Shown one piece after another: positions 1 to 5,794 of a stretch of DNA of 10,212 bases. The notes beneath the pieces were generated by a model. That model made no database searches and was not told the origin of the DNA. It saw only the letters and a program-made list of their open reading frames with translations. Position numbers and translations under genes: made by a program. Origin of the DNA: an uncultured Clostridia bacterium (GTDB taxonomy: Bacteria > Bacillota > Clostridia > Oscillospirales > Oscillospiraceae). Each line of letters begins with the position of its first letter. Position 1 is the first letter of the stretch. The stretch covers positions 1 through 10,212 of the forward strand of contig CAMNHH010000079.1 in the NCBI GenBank assembly GCA_946539175.1. The letters run 5' to 3'.

Positions 1-39
1 CTCCCCTTCCCCCGCACCGTCAACAACTGCGAGCTTTGA
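1..39 (+). CDS. Probable 3' end of a convergent gene, product unknown (partial)
   Basis: In frame 1 the first 39 bases read LPFPRTVNNCEL and then TGA. Eleven of the twelve sense codons end in G or C, which is the third-position bias of the real genes here. The stretch stops 14 bases before the strong hairpin at 54-85, as expected if a plus-strand gene converges on ndoA and shares its terminator. Only twelve residues are visible, too few to assign a family. Chance open reading in GC-rich DNA is possible. Confidence 0.45.
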   Translation, partial: LPFPRTVNNCEL

Positions 40-53
40 TCGAAAAACGCCAA

Positions 54-85
54 CGGCGCCCGGACCCTCTTGGGTCCGGGCGCCG
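54..85. terminator. Perfect 14-bp hairpin, likely bidirectional terminator
   Basis: The arms CGGCGCCCGGACCC (54-67) and GGGTCCGGGCGCCG (72-85) are exact reverse complements around a 4-base loop. Read rightward, CTTTT follows directly. Read leftward, TTGGCGTTTTT follows. The hairpin begins 9 bases past the ndoA stop at 95-97, so it most likely ends the minus-strand transcript and also that of the convergent gene ending at 39. The leftward T-run is offset by about six bases, so efficiency in that direction is less certain. Confidence 0.8.
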
Positions 86-94
86 CTTTTGCTG

Positions 95-454
95 TCACGG
101 CTGGGCCGTCAGGCCGAAGGACACGGCGATGGCGCTGTCCACCCGGGCCATCTGCTCGTCGGAGAGACGGCCCATATGCTCCCGCAGACGGCGTTTGTCC
201 AGGGTGCGGATCTGCTCCAGCAGGACGACGGAATCCCTGGCCAGCCCCGCCTCCCGGCCCGGCACCCGGATGTGGGTGGGCAGCCGGGCCTTCCCCAGCT
301 GGCTGGTGATGGCGGCGGCGATGACCGTGGGAGAATGGCGGTTGCCGGTGTCGTTCTGCACGATCAGCACCGGACGGGTCCCCCCCTGCTCGCTGCCCAC
401 CACCGGGCTCAGATCCGCGTAATAAATATCGCCCCGTCTGACATTGCTTTCCAT
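95..454 (-). CDS. ndoA: mRNA interferase EndoA (MazF/PemK family toxin)
   Basis: This is a ribosome-independent endoribonuclease of the MazF fold that cuts single-stranded mRNA at short motifs. The 119-residue protein closely follows Bacillus subtilis EndoA (116 aa, as recalled) along its whole length: RRGDIYYADLSPVVGSEQGG at residues 6-25, TRPVL with the presumed catalytic Arg27, and AAAIT with the catalytic Thr50. LPTH, RDSVVLLEQIRT and a C-terminal helix follow. Start choice: GGAG at 465-468 lies 10 bases before the ATG at 454. An in-frame GTG at 463 gives three extra residues but sits only one base from that GGAG, so I prefer the ATG. The gene lies downstream of alr, as in other Firmicutes, but the RHH antitoxin gene (ndoAI) usually between them is absent; 242 bp of non-coding DNA lies there instead. 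The family call is firm; whether it acts as a regulated toxin here is open. Confidence 0.95.
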   Translation of the reverse strand: MESNVRRGDIYYADLSPVVGSEQGGTRPVLIVQNDTGNRHSPTVIAAAITSQLGKARLPTHIRVPGREAGLARDSVVLLEQIRTLDKRRLREHMGRLSDEQMARVDSAIAVSFGLTAQP

Positions 455-524
455 AGGACTCACACTCCGGTTTTGATTTCCTTCCTATTCTTCCACGGGA
501 AATCGGAAAATATACTTCCATGTC

Positions 525-554
525 AGTCTATGCGGCCGGGGCGAATTTTGTCAT
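525..554 (-). promoter_or_regulatory. Weak candidate promoter for ndoA
   Basis: On the minus strand ATGACA (549-554) resembles a -35 box (5 of 6) and TAGACT (525-530) a -10 box (4 of 6), with an 18-base spacer. Transcription would begin roughly 60-65 bases before the ndoA ATG. The site lies just downstream of the repeat element at 559-682, so ndoA could be transcribed independently of alr. Matches of this quality arise by chance, so this is only a suggestion. Confidence 0.22.
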
Positions 555-558
555 ATTC

Positions 559-682
559 GGATTTGTCTGGGTGAGGCAATAGGCAATCGTTGAATAGGCA
601 ATAGGAGAACGGCGAAGCCGCGATGTATCCTTCGCGCTCCTATTGCCTATTGCCTAATCCCTATTGCCTAATCGACAAATCC
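559..682. repeat. 124-bp MITE/REP-like inverted-repeat element
   Basis: The stretch folds back on itself almost end to end. Its termini GGATTTGTC (559-567) and GACAAATCC (674-682) are exact inverted repeats. AATAGGCAATAGGAG (593-607) is perfectly complementary to CTCCTATTGCCTATT (637-651), and GCGAAG (612-617) pairs with CTTCGC (630-635). The arms are built from iterated GCAATAG-like units. There is no plausible ORF and no clear target-site duplication. It fills about half of the alr-ndoA gap. Such palindromes are typically non-autonomous dispersed elements; copy number cannot be judged from one window. Transcribed, it would form a long stem between the alr and ndoA messages. Confidence 0.7.
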
Positions 683-696
683 CAGTTTTCCATCCA

Positions 697-1872
697 TCAC
701 ACGATGTACTGCAATACCTCCATGCGCTGCTCCCCGTCCAGGTAGAAGCGGGGGGTGCGCTTGTTGATGGAGCAGAGGGTCTCGTAGGGGATGGTGCCGG
801 TGGCCTTGGCCAGGTCGTCCACGGGGATGGCGCTGTCTCCGTCGCTGCCGAACACCGTCACCACGTCTCCCACCCGGGCCTCCGGCACCCCGCTCACGTC
901 CACCATGCACATATCCATGCAGATCCGGCCCACCACCGGCACCCGCCTGCCGCGCAGCAGGAACTCGGCCCGGTTGGACAGGCTCCGGCTGAGCCCGTCG
1001 GCGTAGCCGATGGCCAGCACCGCGATGCGCCGGGGCTCCGGGGTGGTGTAGATCCGGCCGTAGCTGACGCCGATCCCCGCCTCGTAGGGGCGGATCTGGG
1101 AGATGGTGGTCCGCAGGCTCATGAGGGGCCGCAGGTCGAAGCGCCCCTCCAGCTCCTGGCTGGGGCTGATGCCGTAGGTGGCGATGCCGGGCCGCACCAT
1201 GTCCAGGGCGTACTCCGGGTGCAGCAGGGTGGCGGCGGAGTTGCAGCAGTGCCGCAGCTTGAAGCGGACGCCGGCGGCCTCCAGGGCCTCCACCGTCTCG
1301 GTGAAGCGCCGGAACTGCAGGGCCGTAAAGGCCTGATCCGCCGGGTCCAGGGAGTCCGCCACGGAGAAGTGGGTGAAGACCCCCTCCGGCACCAGGCCCT
1401 CCAGGGCCGCCGCCTGCCGGATCTGCTCCAGGGTCTCCGGGTTCTCGTAGGCGAAGAAGCCCAGCCGGGACATGCCCGTGTCCAGCTTGACGTGGACCTT
1501 CAGCCGCTTGCCGGTGCCAGCCAGGGCCTCGGAGAGCTGACGGGCGTACTCCAGGGAGTGGACCTCCTGCCGGATGCCCATGTCCACCATATCCTCGGCG
1601 TAGAAGGCCGGGGTGTAGCCCAGAATCAGGATGGGCAGCCGGATGTAGCTCCGCCGGAGCTGCACCGCCTCCTCCATGTTGGAGACCGCCAGATAGTCGG
1701 CCCCCAGGTCCACCAGCTGGCGGCTGACGGGCACGGCCCCGTGGCCGTAGGCGTCCGCCTTCACCACCCCCAGGAATCGGCAGTCCGCGGGGATGCGCTC
1801 CCGCAGCAGGTGATAGTTGTGGCTGAGATTGTCCATGGAAATATCAGCCCAGGTTCTCTTCAACAGCTTCAT
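697..1872 (-). CDS. alr: Alanine racemase
   Basis: This PLP-dependent fold-type III enzyme interconverts L- and D-alanine, supplying D-Ala for peptidoglycan. The 391-residue product has the usual family length. The PLP lysine is Lys38 in VVKADAYGHG. The opposing catalytic tyrosine is Tyr271 in SYGRIY, followed by IGYADG (Tyr290) and GRICMDMCMVDVSG (Met319). Start choice: the frame stays open to about 2307, but only from the ATG at 1872 does it read as a racemase, MKLLKRTWADIS, where RTWA is the conserved N-terminus; GGAAGAG lies upstream with an 11-base spacer. The start overlaps the gerS-like gene by 29 bases, which suggests translational coupling. In Clostridioides difficile the same pair is gerS-alr2, and in Bacillus alr is followed by the EndoA locus. 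Whether this is the biosynthetic racemase or one serving spores, where D-Ala/L-Ala balance affects germination, cannot be told from sequence. Confidence 0.97.
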   Translation of the reverse strand: MKLLKRTWADISMDNLSHNYHLLRERIPADCRFLGVVKADAYGHGAVPVSRQLVDLGADYLAVSNMEEAVQLRRSYIRLPILILGYTPAFYAEDMVDMGIRQEVHSLEYARQLSEALAGTGKRLKVHVKLDTGMSRLGFFAYENPETLEQIRQAAALEGLVPEGVFTHFSVADSLDPADQAFTALQFRRFTETVEALEAAGVRFKLRHCCNSAATLLHPEYALDMVRPGIATYGISPSQELEGRFDLRPLMSLRTTISQIRPYEAGIGVSYGRIYTTPEPRRIAVLAIGYADGLSRSLSNRAEFLLRGRRVPVVGRICMDMCMVDVSGVPEARVGDVVTVFGSDGDSAIPVDDLAKATGTIPYETLCSINKRTPRFYLDGEQRMEVLQYIV

Positions 1873-2443
1873 TTGTTCGTTCACTCTTCCATGCAAAATT
1901 TCGGATCTCCCCGGAAAAGCACAGGCTGCCCTCCGAGAAGATCTCCGCCCGCAGGGGCAGACCCGCCGGGTCAAACCAGGTGCGGATCTGCAGCGGATCC
2001 GCCTCATAGCAGACCAGCAGCCCCGTCTCGTCGGCTCCGGCGGAGGCGATCCAGGCCTCCGACCAGGCCCGCACCAGTTGTCCGGGGGCGGCGGCGGGGG
2101 CCAGCTCCGTGCCGGGCAGGGTGCCCAGACCCAGGCACAGCTCCTCGTAGCGCAGGCTCCGGCTGCCGTCCCGCAGCAGGGCGGTGATGCCGGCGATGCT
2201 CTCCGGGGCCAGCACCGTGACGGCGCCGTCTCCGGTCTCGTCCAGTCGGCAGTCCAGCCCCAGCGCCCAGAGCCGGTCTCCGCTTTGGGCCCGGGCCTCC
2301 AGCACAAAAGAGCAGCCCTGCTCGGCCAGCAGCCGGGTCCGGAAGTCCATCGGCGCCCGCAGAGGATCCGTTTCTTTGCCGCCGCAGGCGCAGAGCAGGC
2401 AAAGCGTCGTCATCAGTACGGCCAGCGCAAACCGTCGCCGCAC
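1844..2443 (-). CDS. GerS-like lipoprotein (spore germination / cortex-associated)
   Basis: This is a 199-residue predicted lipoprotein. It starts with MRRR and a hydrophobic stretch (residues 5-17) and has the lipobox LCAC with Cys20 as the lipidated residue, then GGKETD. The rest is a soluble domain of LolA/GerS-like character: LLAEQGCSFVLEA, a run of beta strands, TWFDPAGLPLRAEIFSEG near residues 155-172, and a charged tail. The start is a GTG at 2443 with a strong AAGGAG (2452-2457) eight bases upstream. It begins 18 bases after the nnrD stop and overlaps alr. Assignment rests mainly on context: C. difficile gerS sits directly before alr2, and the Bacillus counterpart ydcC precedes alr. 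C. difficile GerS partners the amidase CwlD in making cortex muramic-delta-lactam and is needed for germination. Sequence similarity to GerS is not directly verified, so a generic envelope lipoprotein remains possible. Confidence 0.7.
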   Translation of the reverse strand: MRRRFALAVLMTTLCLLCACGGKETDPLRAPMDFRTRLLAEQGCSFVLEARAQSGDRLWALGLDCRLDETGDGAVTVLAPESIAGITALLRDGSRSLRYEELCLGLGTLPGTELAPAAAPGQLVRAWSEAWIASAGADETGLLVCYEADPLQIRTWFDPAGLPLRAEIFSEGSLCFSGEIRNFAWKSERTNEAVEENLG

Positions 2444-2461
2444 GAAATCAACTCCTTGTGC

Positions 2462-3367
2462 TTACTTCAAAAACAGGTGCAGCGCCGCGATGATATCCGT
2501 GGGGGTCATGCCGTATTCCCCCCAGGCCTCGGCGCAGTAGTCCCCGGCGGCTCCGTGGAGCCAGGCCGCCGCGGCGGCGGCCTCCGCCGGGGCCAGGCCC
2601 TGGCCCAGCAGGGCCAGCAGGATCCCCGCCAGCACGTCCCCGCTGCCGCCGGTGGCCATGCCGGGGTTGCCGGTGGGGTTCAGATACAGCTTTTCCGGCC
2701 CCACGATCAGACTCCGATGGCCCTTCAGCAGCACGGTGACGCCCCAGCGCCGGGCCAGCGCCCGGGCGCTCTCGTAGCGGCGCTCCGGGGCGGGCTCTCC
2801 CCCCAGGCGGCGGAACTCCCCGTCGTGGGGCGTCAGGATCACCGGGCAGCCTGCCTGTCCCAGAACATCTATATTCCCCTCCAGGCAATTTATGCCGTCG
2901 GCGTCCAAAATCACCGGGCATTTCGCCCGGGTCAGCACCGCCGCCGTCACGTCCAGAATGGCGGGGCTCCGGCCCAGGCCGGGCCCCAGCAGGCAGGCGT
3001 CGCAGTGCTCCAGCCGCCGGACGATCTCCGGGATCGCCCGGGTGTTCAGCCTTCCCTCCCCGTCGCAGGCCAGGGGGAAGACCATGGGCTCATCCAGCTT
3101 CTGGGCCACGATGGGGTACACCGCCTCCGGCACCCCCACGAAGATCAGCCCCGCCCCGGCCCGCAGGGCGGCGTTGGCCGCCAGCACCGGCGCGCCGGTG
3201 TAGCCCACGGAGCCCGCCAGGATCAGCACCCGGCCGAAGTCCCCCTTGTGGGCGCTCCGCTCCCGCCGGGGCAGGAGGCTGTCCACCAGCTCTTCGCCGG
3301 TGATGACGCAGCCGTCCCGCCCCAGGGCCTGCATACGCCGCAGGGCGGCGTTCATTTTTGAAATCAT
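2462..3367 (-). CDS. nnrD: ADP-dependent NAD(P)H-hydrate dehydratase (YjeF C-terminal domain)
   Basis: NnrD repairs damaged NAD(P)H by dehydrating the S-hydrate with ADP as cofactor. The 301-residue ribokinase-like domain shows GDFGRVLILAGSVGYTGAP near the N-terminus, AANAALRAGAGL, GPGLG, DADGIN, LTPHDGEF and GNPGMATGGSGDVLAG with the catalytic Asp244. The N-terminal epimerase domain (NnrE) present in fused YjeF proteins is absent, so epimerisation must be encoded elsewhere. Start choice: ATG at 3367 has GGGGAGGA just upstream; the frame stays open to 3466, but that part overlaps the end of the radical SAM gene. The start lies 14 bases after that gene's stop and the gene ends 18 bases before the gerS-like start, so a shared transcript is likely. 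In many Firmicutes acpS accompanies nnrD and alr; it is not seen here. Confidence 0.93.
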   Translation of the reverse strand: MISKMNAALRRMQALGRDGCVITGEELVDSLLPRRERSAHKGDFGRVLILAGSVGYTGAPVLAANAALRAGAGLIFVGVPEAVYPIVAQKLDEPMVFPLACDGEGRLNTRAIPEIVRRLEHCDACLLGPGLGRSPAILDVTAAVLTRAKCPVILDADGINCLEGNIDVLGQAGCPVILTPHDGEFRRLGGEPAPERRYESARALARRWGVTVLLKGHRSLIVGPEKLYLNPTGNPGMATGGSGDVLAGILLALLGQGLAPAEAAAAAAWLHGAAGDYCAEAWGEYGMTPTDIIAALHLFLK

Positions 3368-3381
3368 AGCCAGTCCTCCCC

Positions 3382-4278
3382 TCAGCGGATCGGGATTTGT
3401 CGCTCCGATCCAAAAGCCGATCCGCCCCGCCATCGGAACCGTTCGGCGTAGCCGCATCGTTTGCACAATTCCTCCGTGGCCTCGCCCCGGCGGAAGCCCG
3501 CCAGAATGGCCCGGCTCCGGGGCTTCTCCAGAATCTCGGAGAGCGCCTCCGTCAGCAGATTCCCCAGGGCCAGGGTCCCCTCGTGATCCAGGCAGCAGGG
3601 CACCACGGTGCCGTCCCAGAGGACGCCGAGCTGATCCCGCAGGCCGTAGCAGCCATGGCGGGCGTTTTCCTGCGGCGCCGCCGGGTCGGGCCAGTCAAAG
3701 ATCTCCGCCCGGTCCAGATACACCCGCTCCGCCAGGCGTTCTCCCCCCCGGCTGGGGCTCCAGGGCCGGGGAAACTGCCGGGCCAGCAGCTCCAGGATCC
3801 GGGCGTTCTCCCGGTTCCGGCCGCCCCGGGCGGCGCTGTCCTCGTTCCAGAGCCGGAAGTTCACCAGGATGCCCGCCGCCGCGGCCTTGGCCCCAAAGAC
3901 GGCGCACTGGTTGACATAATCATCCAGACTGCCGCCGTCGTTGGCCTCAAAGGAGTGCAGGGAGAGGTTGAGCTTGTGCAGGGCGGGGGCCGCCAGCAGG
4001 GTCTGCTCCGCCTGGGGCAGCAGGGTGCCGTTGGTGGTAAGGATCACCCGGAAGCCACGCTCCCCCGCCAGGGCAAGAAAGCGGCCCAGCAGGGGGTGCA
4101 GCAGGGGCTCCCCCATCAGATGGAAATAGAGATAGTCGGTCCAGGGCCGGAGCTTGTCGATCAGCGTGCGAAAGTCCGCCTCCGACAGAAAGCCCGGCGC
4201 CCGCCCCGTCCCGGGGCAAAAGGCGCAGCTCCGGTTGCAGACGTTGGTGATCTCCAGATAAACCTTTTTGAAACGCAT
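3382..4278 (-). CDS. Radical SAM protein with C-terminal SPASM/twitch-like domain, substrate unknown
   Basis: The 298-residue protein binds a SAM-cleaving [4Fe-4S] cluster through Cys14, Cys18 and Cys21 (CX3CX2C in ITNVCNRSCAFCPG). MGEPLL (55-60) is the usual GEP-type SAM-contact motif, and ILTTNGTLL (79-87) and LNLSLHSF (103-110) fit barrel strands. The C-terminal third carries Cys210 (HGCYGLRD), Cys228-Cys229 (GTVVPCC), LALGNL, and Cys272 and Cys275 (CKRC), enough for one auxiliary cluster. That suits a shortened SPASM or twitch module as in peptide- or sulfatase-modifying enzymes. Start: ATG at 4278 with AGGAG closely upstream; the ORF opens at 4311 within repeat DNA and is not the likely start. 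No candidate precursor peptide is visible nearby, so no substrate can be named. The stop lies 14 bases before nnrD; whether they share a task is unknown. Confidence 0.85.
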   Translation of the reverse strand: MRFKKVYLEITNVCNRSCAFCPGTGRAPGFLSEADFRTLIDKLRPWTDYLYFHLMGEPLLHPLLGRFLALAGERGFRVILTTNGTLLPQAEQTLLAAPALHKLNLSLHSFEANDGGSLDDYVNQCAVFGAKAAAAGILVNFRLWNEDSAARGGRNRENARILELLARQFPRPWSPSRGGERLAERVYLDRAEIFDWPDPAAPQENARHGCYGLRDQLGVLWDGTVVPCCLDHEGTLALGNLLTEALSEILEKPRSRAILAGFRRGEATEELCKRCGYAERFRWRGGSAFGSERQIPIR

Positions 4279-4305
4279 TTTCTCTCCTGATGCCTCGTTC
4301 GGACG

Positions 4306-4346
4306 GGGCAACCCGTGGCGAGCAATGCTCGCCGCTACGGGCGGGG
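4306..4346. repeat. Palindromic repeat, copy A
   Basis: Core GGCGAGCA (4317-4324), one central A, TGCTCGCC (4326-4333), framed by CCCGT (4312-4316) and ACGGG (4337-4341). It is nearly identical and in the same orientation to the copy at 4446-4484. Such palindromes are common as dispersed intergenic elements in gut Clostridia (general knowledge). It lies in the upstream region of the radical SAM gene and could fold in its leader RNA. Confidence 0.75.
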
Positions 4347-4373
4347 TGTCCGTATCCCCGTCCCATTTCTAAT

Positions 4374-4397
4374 GTTTTCAAATAGCAATTTGAAAAC
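4374..4397. repeat. AT-rich perfect 10-bp hairpin
   Basis: GTTTTCAAAT (4374-4383) and ATTTGAAAAC (4388-4397) pair exactly around the loop AGCA. It lies between the two GC-rich palindromes, and its composition contrasts sharply with the surrounding DNA. No T-run follows on either strand, so it is not an evident terminator. It probably belongs to the composite repeat region. Confidence 0.6.
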
Positions 4398-4401
4398 ACT
4401 G

Positions 4402-4434
4402 CAATTTTCAATTCTCAATTTTCAATTTTCAATT
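4402..4434. repeat. Short tandem 7-bp repeat
   Basis: About four and a half units of CAATTTT (one unit reads CAATTCT) run without interruption. Unit length 7 and extreme AT content set it apart from the flanks. No coding sense is seen. Similar AATTGAAAATTG-type arrays occur between genes in many Clostridia, so this is probably a dispersed repeat component. Confidence 0.7.
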
Positions 4435-4445
4435 GGCCCGCACGG

Positions 4446-4484
4446 GACAATCCGTGGCGAGCAATGCTCGCCCCTGCGGGCGGG
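4446..4484. repeat. Palindromic repeat, copy B
   Basis: Core GGCGAGCA (4456-4463), A, TGCTCGCC (4465-4472), followed by CCTGCGGGCGGG. It is a direct repeat of the copy at 4306-4346, with the cores 139 bp apart and only a few differences in the flanks. It ends about 10 bases beyond the cupin stop in transcription order, so it would be in the 3' tail of the cupin message. Confidence 0.75.
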
Positions 4485-4493
4485 CCCGATCCC

Positions 4494-4835
4494 TTACTTG
4501 ATAATAATCGCCAAAAACACCAGGGTCTCGTCGGAATCGTTGGCGATGCCGTGGGTGTGGCCGCCGGTGCAGTATTCCGCGTCGCCGGGGTCCAGCAGGA
4601 AGTCCTGTCCGTCCTCGGTGACGGTGGCCCGGCCCTGCAGAATCACGTAGGCCTCCCCCTCGCTGTTGTGCTGGTGGACGCCGATGGAGCTTCCGGGAGG
4701 CAGGGTGTTCACGGCGAAGAGATTGATCTTGTCCAGCTCGGCGGCGGTAAAGATGTGGGTGGAATCGTAGGGGCCCTTGCCGCCCTTCACCTCGAAGCGG
4801 GGCTCCACGTTCATTTCCTGTCTGCGTTTGATCAT
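4494..4835 (-). CDS. Small single-domain cupin protein, function unknown
   Basis: This 113-residue protein is one conserved beta-barrel cupin domain. Motif 1 fits the classic spacing exactly: Gly48, five residues, His54-X-His56, four residues, Glu61, six residues, Gly68. Motif 2 is DPGDAEYCTGGHTHGIAN with His95 followed three residues later by Asn99. His54, His56, Glu61 and His95 make a complete metal site. The ATG at 4835 follows GAGAGGA at a normal distance and the start is 33 bases after the punA stop, so it is probably co-transcribed with punA. Stand-alone cupins of this size include dioxygenases, isomerases and sugar- or ligand-binding proteins. Nothing visible selects among these, and the neighbours (a nucleoside phosphorylase and a radical SAM protein) do not settle it. 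Confidence 0.88.
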   Translation of the reverse strand: MIKRRQEMNVEPRFEVKGGKGPYDSTHIFTAAELDKINLFAVNTLPPGSSIGVHQHNSEGEAYVILQGRATVTEDGQDFLLDPGDAEYCTGGHTHGIANDSDETLVFLAIIIK

Positions 4836-4868
4836 TTGTAGTTCCTCTCAGCTTTCCTCAGAATTTCC

Positions 4869-5690
4869 TTACAGCTTTTCCAGGACCTTCCGCATCAGCC
4901 TGGAAAAATCGTATTTGGCGGCCTCTCCCGTCTCCATAACCTCCTTGTGGCTCAGGGGCTGGTCCAGGATGCCGGCGGCCATGTTGGTGGCCAGGGAGAA
5001 GCCCAGCACCCGCATGCCGCAGTGCCGGGCGGCGATGACCTCCGGCACGGTGCTCATACCGGCGGCGTCGGCCCCCAGGCTCCGGGCGGCCCGGATCTCC
5101 GCCGGGGTCTCGAACTGGGGCCCCGGGAAGTACATATAGACGCCCTCGTTCAGATGGACGCCGGTCTCCGCCGCCGCCTGCCTGGCCAGCTCCCGCAGGG
5201 CCGGGCTGTAGGCCGCGGACATATCCGGGAAGCGGGGGCCGAAGCGCTCCTCGTTGGGGCCGGTGAGGGGGCTCATGGGGAAGAGGAGCAGGTGGTCCGA
5301 GATCAGCATGATCTGGCCGGGCCTGTAGTCCCGGTTCACGGCGCCGCCCGCGTTGGTGACGATCAGGGTTTCAGCCCCCAGCAGCTTCAGGACCCGAACG
5401 CCGTAGACCGCCTTCTCCAGGCCGCAGCCCTCGTAGAGGTGGACCCGGCCCTGCATCACCGCCACCCTTTTGCCCGCCAGCCGCCCGAAGACGAAGCGGC
5501 CCTTGTGGCCCTGGACGGTGGATTGGGGGAAGTTGGGGATCTCGGCGTAGGGCACGAAGACCGGCTCCTCCACCAGCTCCCCGAAGTCTCCCAGGCCGGA
5601 GCCCAGGATCATCAGAATCTCAGGCTTGAACTCGCCCAGCCTCTGACAAAGCCAGGCCGCGCTTTGCTCGTAATGCTCAAAGGGGATCAT
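4869..5690 (-). CDS. punA: Purine nucleoside phosphorylase, trimeric 6-oxopurine type
   Basis: Catalyses phosphorolysis of inosine, guanosine and deoxy forms to base plus (deoxy)ribose-1-phosphate in cytosolic purine salvage. The 273-residue protein fits the trimeric class: GSGLG (30-34) for phosphate, GHKG with His62, MQGRVHLYEG with Arg82 and His84, TNAGGAVN (112-119), GPQFETPAE with Glu194, AGMSTVPEV with Met212, and SLATNMAAG with Asn236. The Glu/Asn pair corresponds to human Glu201/Asn243, which select 6-oxopurines; adenosine should therefore be a poor substrate. Start: ATG at 5690 with a near-perfect AAAGGAGG seven bases upstream. The 104-bp gap after mogA may carry a promoter, but none is convincing. 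It is the second gene after ahcY, whose nucleoside product it could consume if that product is inosine or is deaminated first. Confidence 0.96.
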   Translation of the reverse strand: MIPFEHYEQSAAWLCQRLGEFKPEILMILGSGLGDFGELVEEPVFVPYAEIPNFPQSTVQGHKGRFVFGRLAGKRVAVMQGRVHLYEGCGLEKAVYGVRVLKLLGAETLIVTNAGGAVNRDYRPGQIMLISDHLLLFPMSPLTGPNEERFGPRFPDMSAAYSPALRELARQAAAETGVHLNEGVYMYFPGPQFETPAEIRAARSLGADAAGMSTVPEVIAARHCGMRVLGFSLATNMAAGILDQPLSHKEVMETGEAAKYDFSRLMRKVLEKL

Positions 5691-5794
5691 CTTGCTGCCT
5701 CCTTTATCTTAAGTGGAAGGTTTTTTTCTTCCTGAACTCCGCGAAAATGCCCGAAACGCATTTGACGGCGCCGAAGGCCCGTTGGCGCTTCCGA

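Noticed and set aside
664..2187. Long plus-strand open frame of about 507 codons opposite alr
   Set aside because: It is the antisense shadow of alr and the gerS-like gene. It is rich in His, Gly, Val and Gln repeats with no family motifs, which is typical of reverse-frame translation of GC-rich genes.
1884..2307. Upstream extension of the alr frame (total 536 codons)
   Set aside because: This part overlaps the lipoprotein gene in another frame, shows no racemase similarity, and the family N-terminus starts at the ATG at 1872.
1817..3361. Plus-strand open frame opposite gerS and nnrD
   Set aside because: It is a shadow of motif-supported minus-strand genes, with no ribosome site or recognisable domain.
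4374..4397. AT-rich hairpin as a terminator for the cupin gene
   Set aside because: The stem is AT-rich and no T-run follows in the direction of transcription; it fits the repeat island better.
5711..5794. Possible purine riboswitch or promoter before punA
   Set aside because: No conserved purine-aptamer elements are visible, and the best -10-like TAAGAT would put the transcription start inside the ribosome site. A GC inverted repeat after mogA lacks a T-run, so it is not called a terminator.
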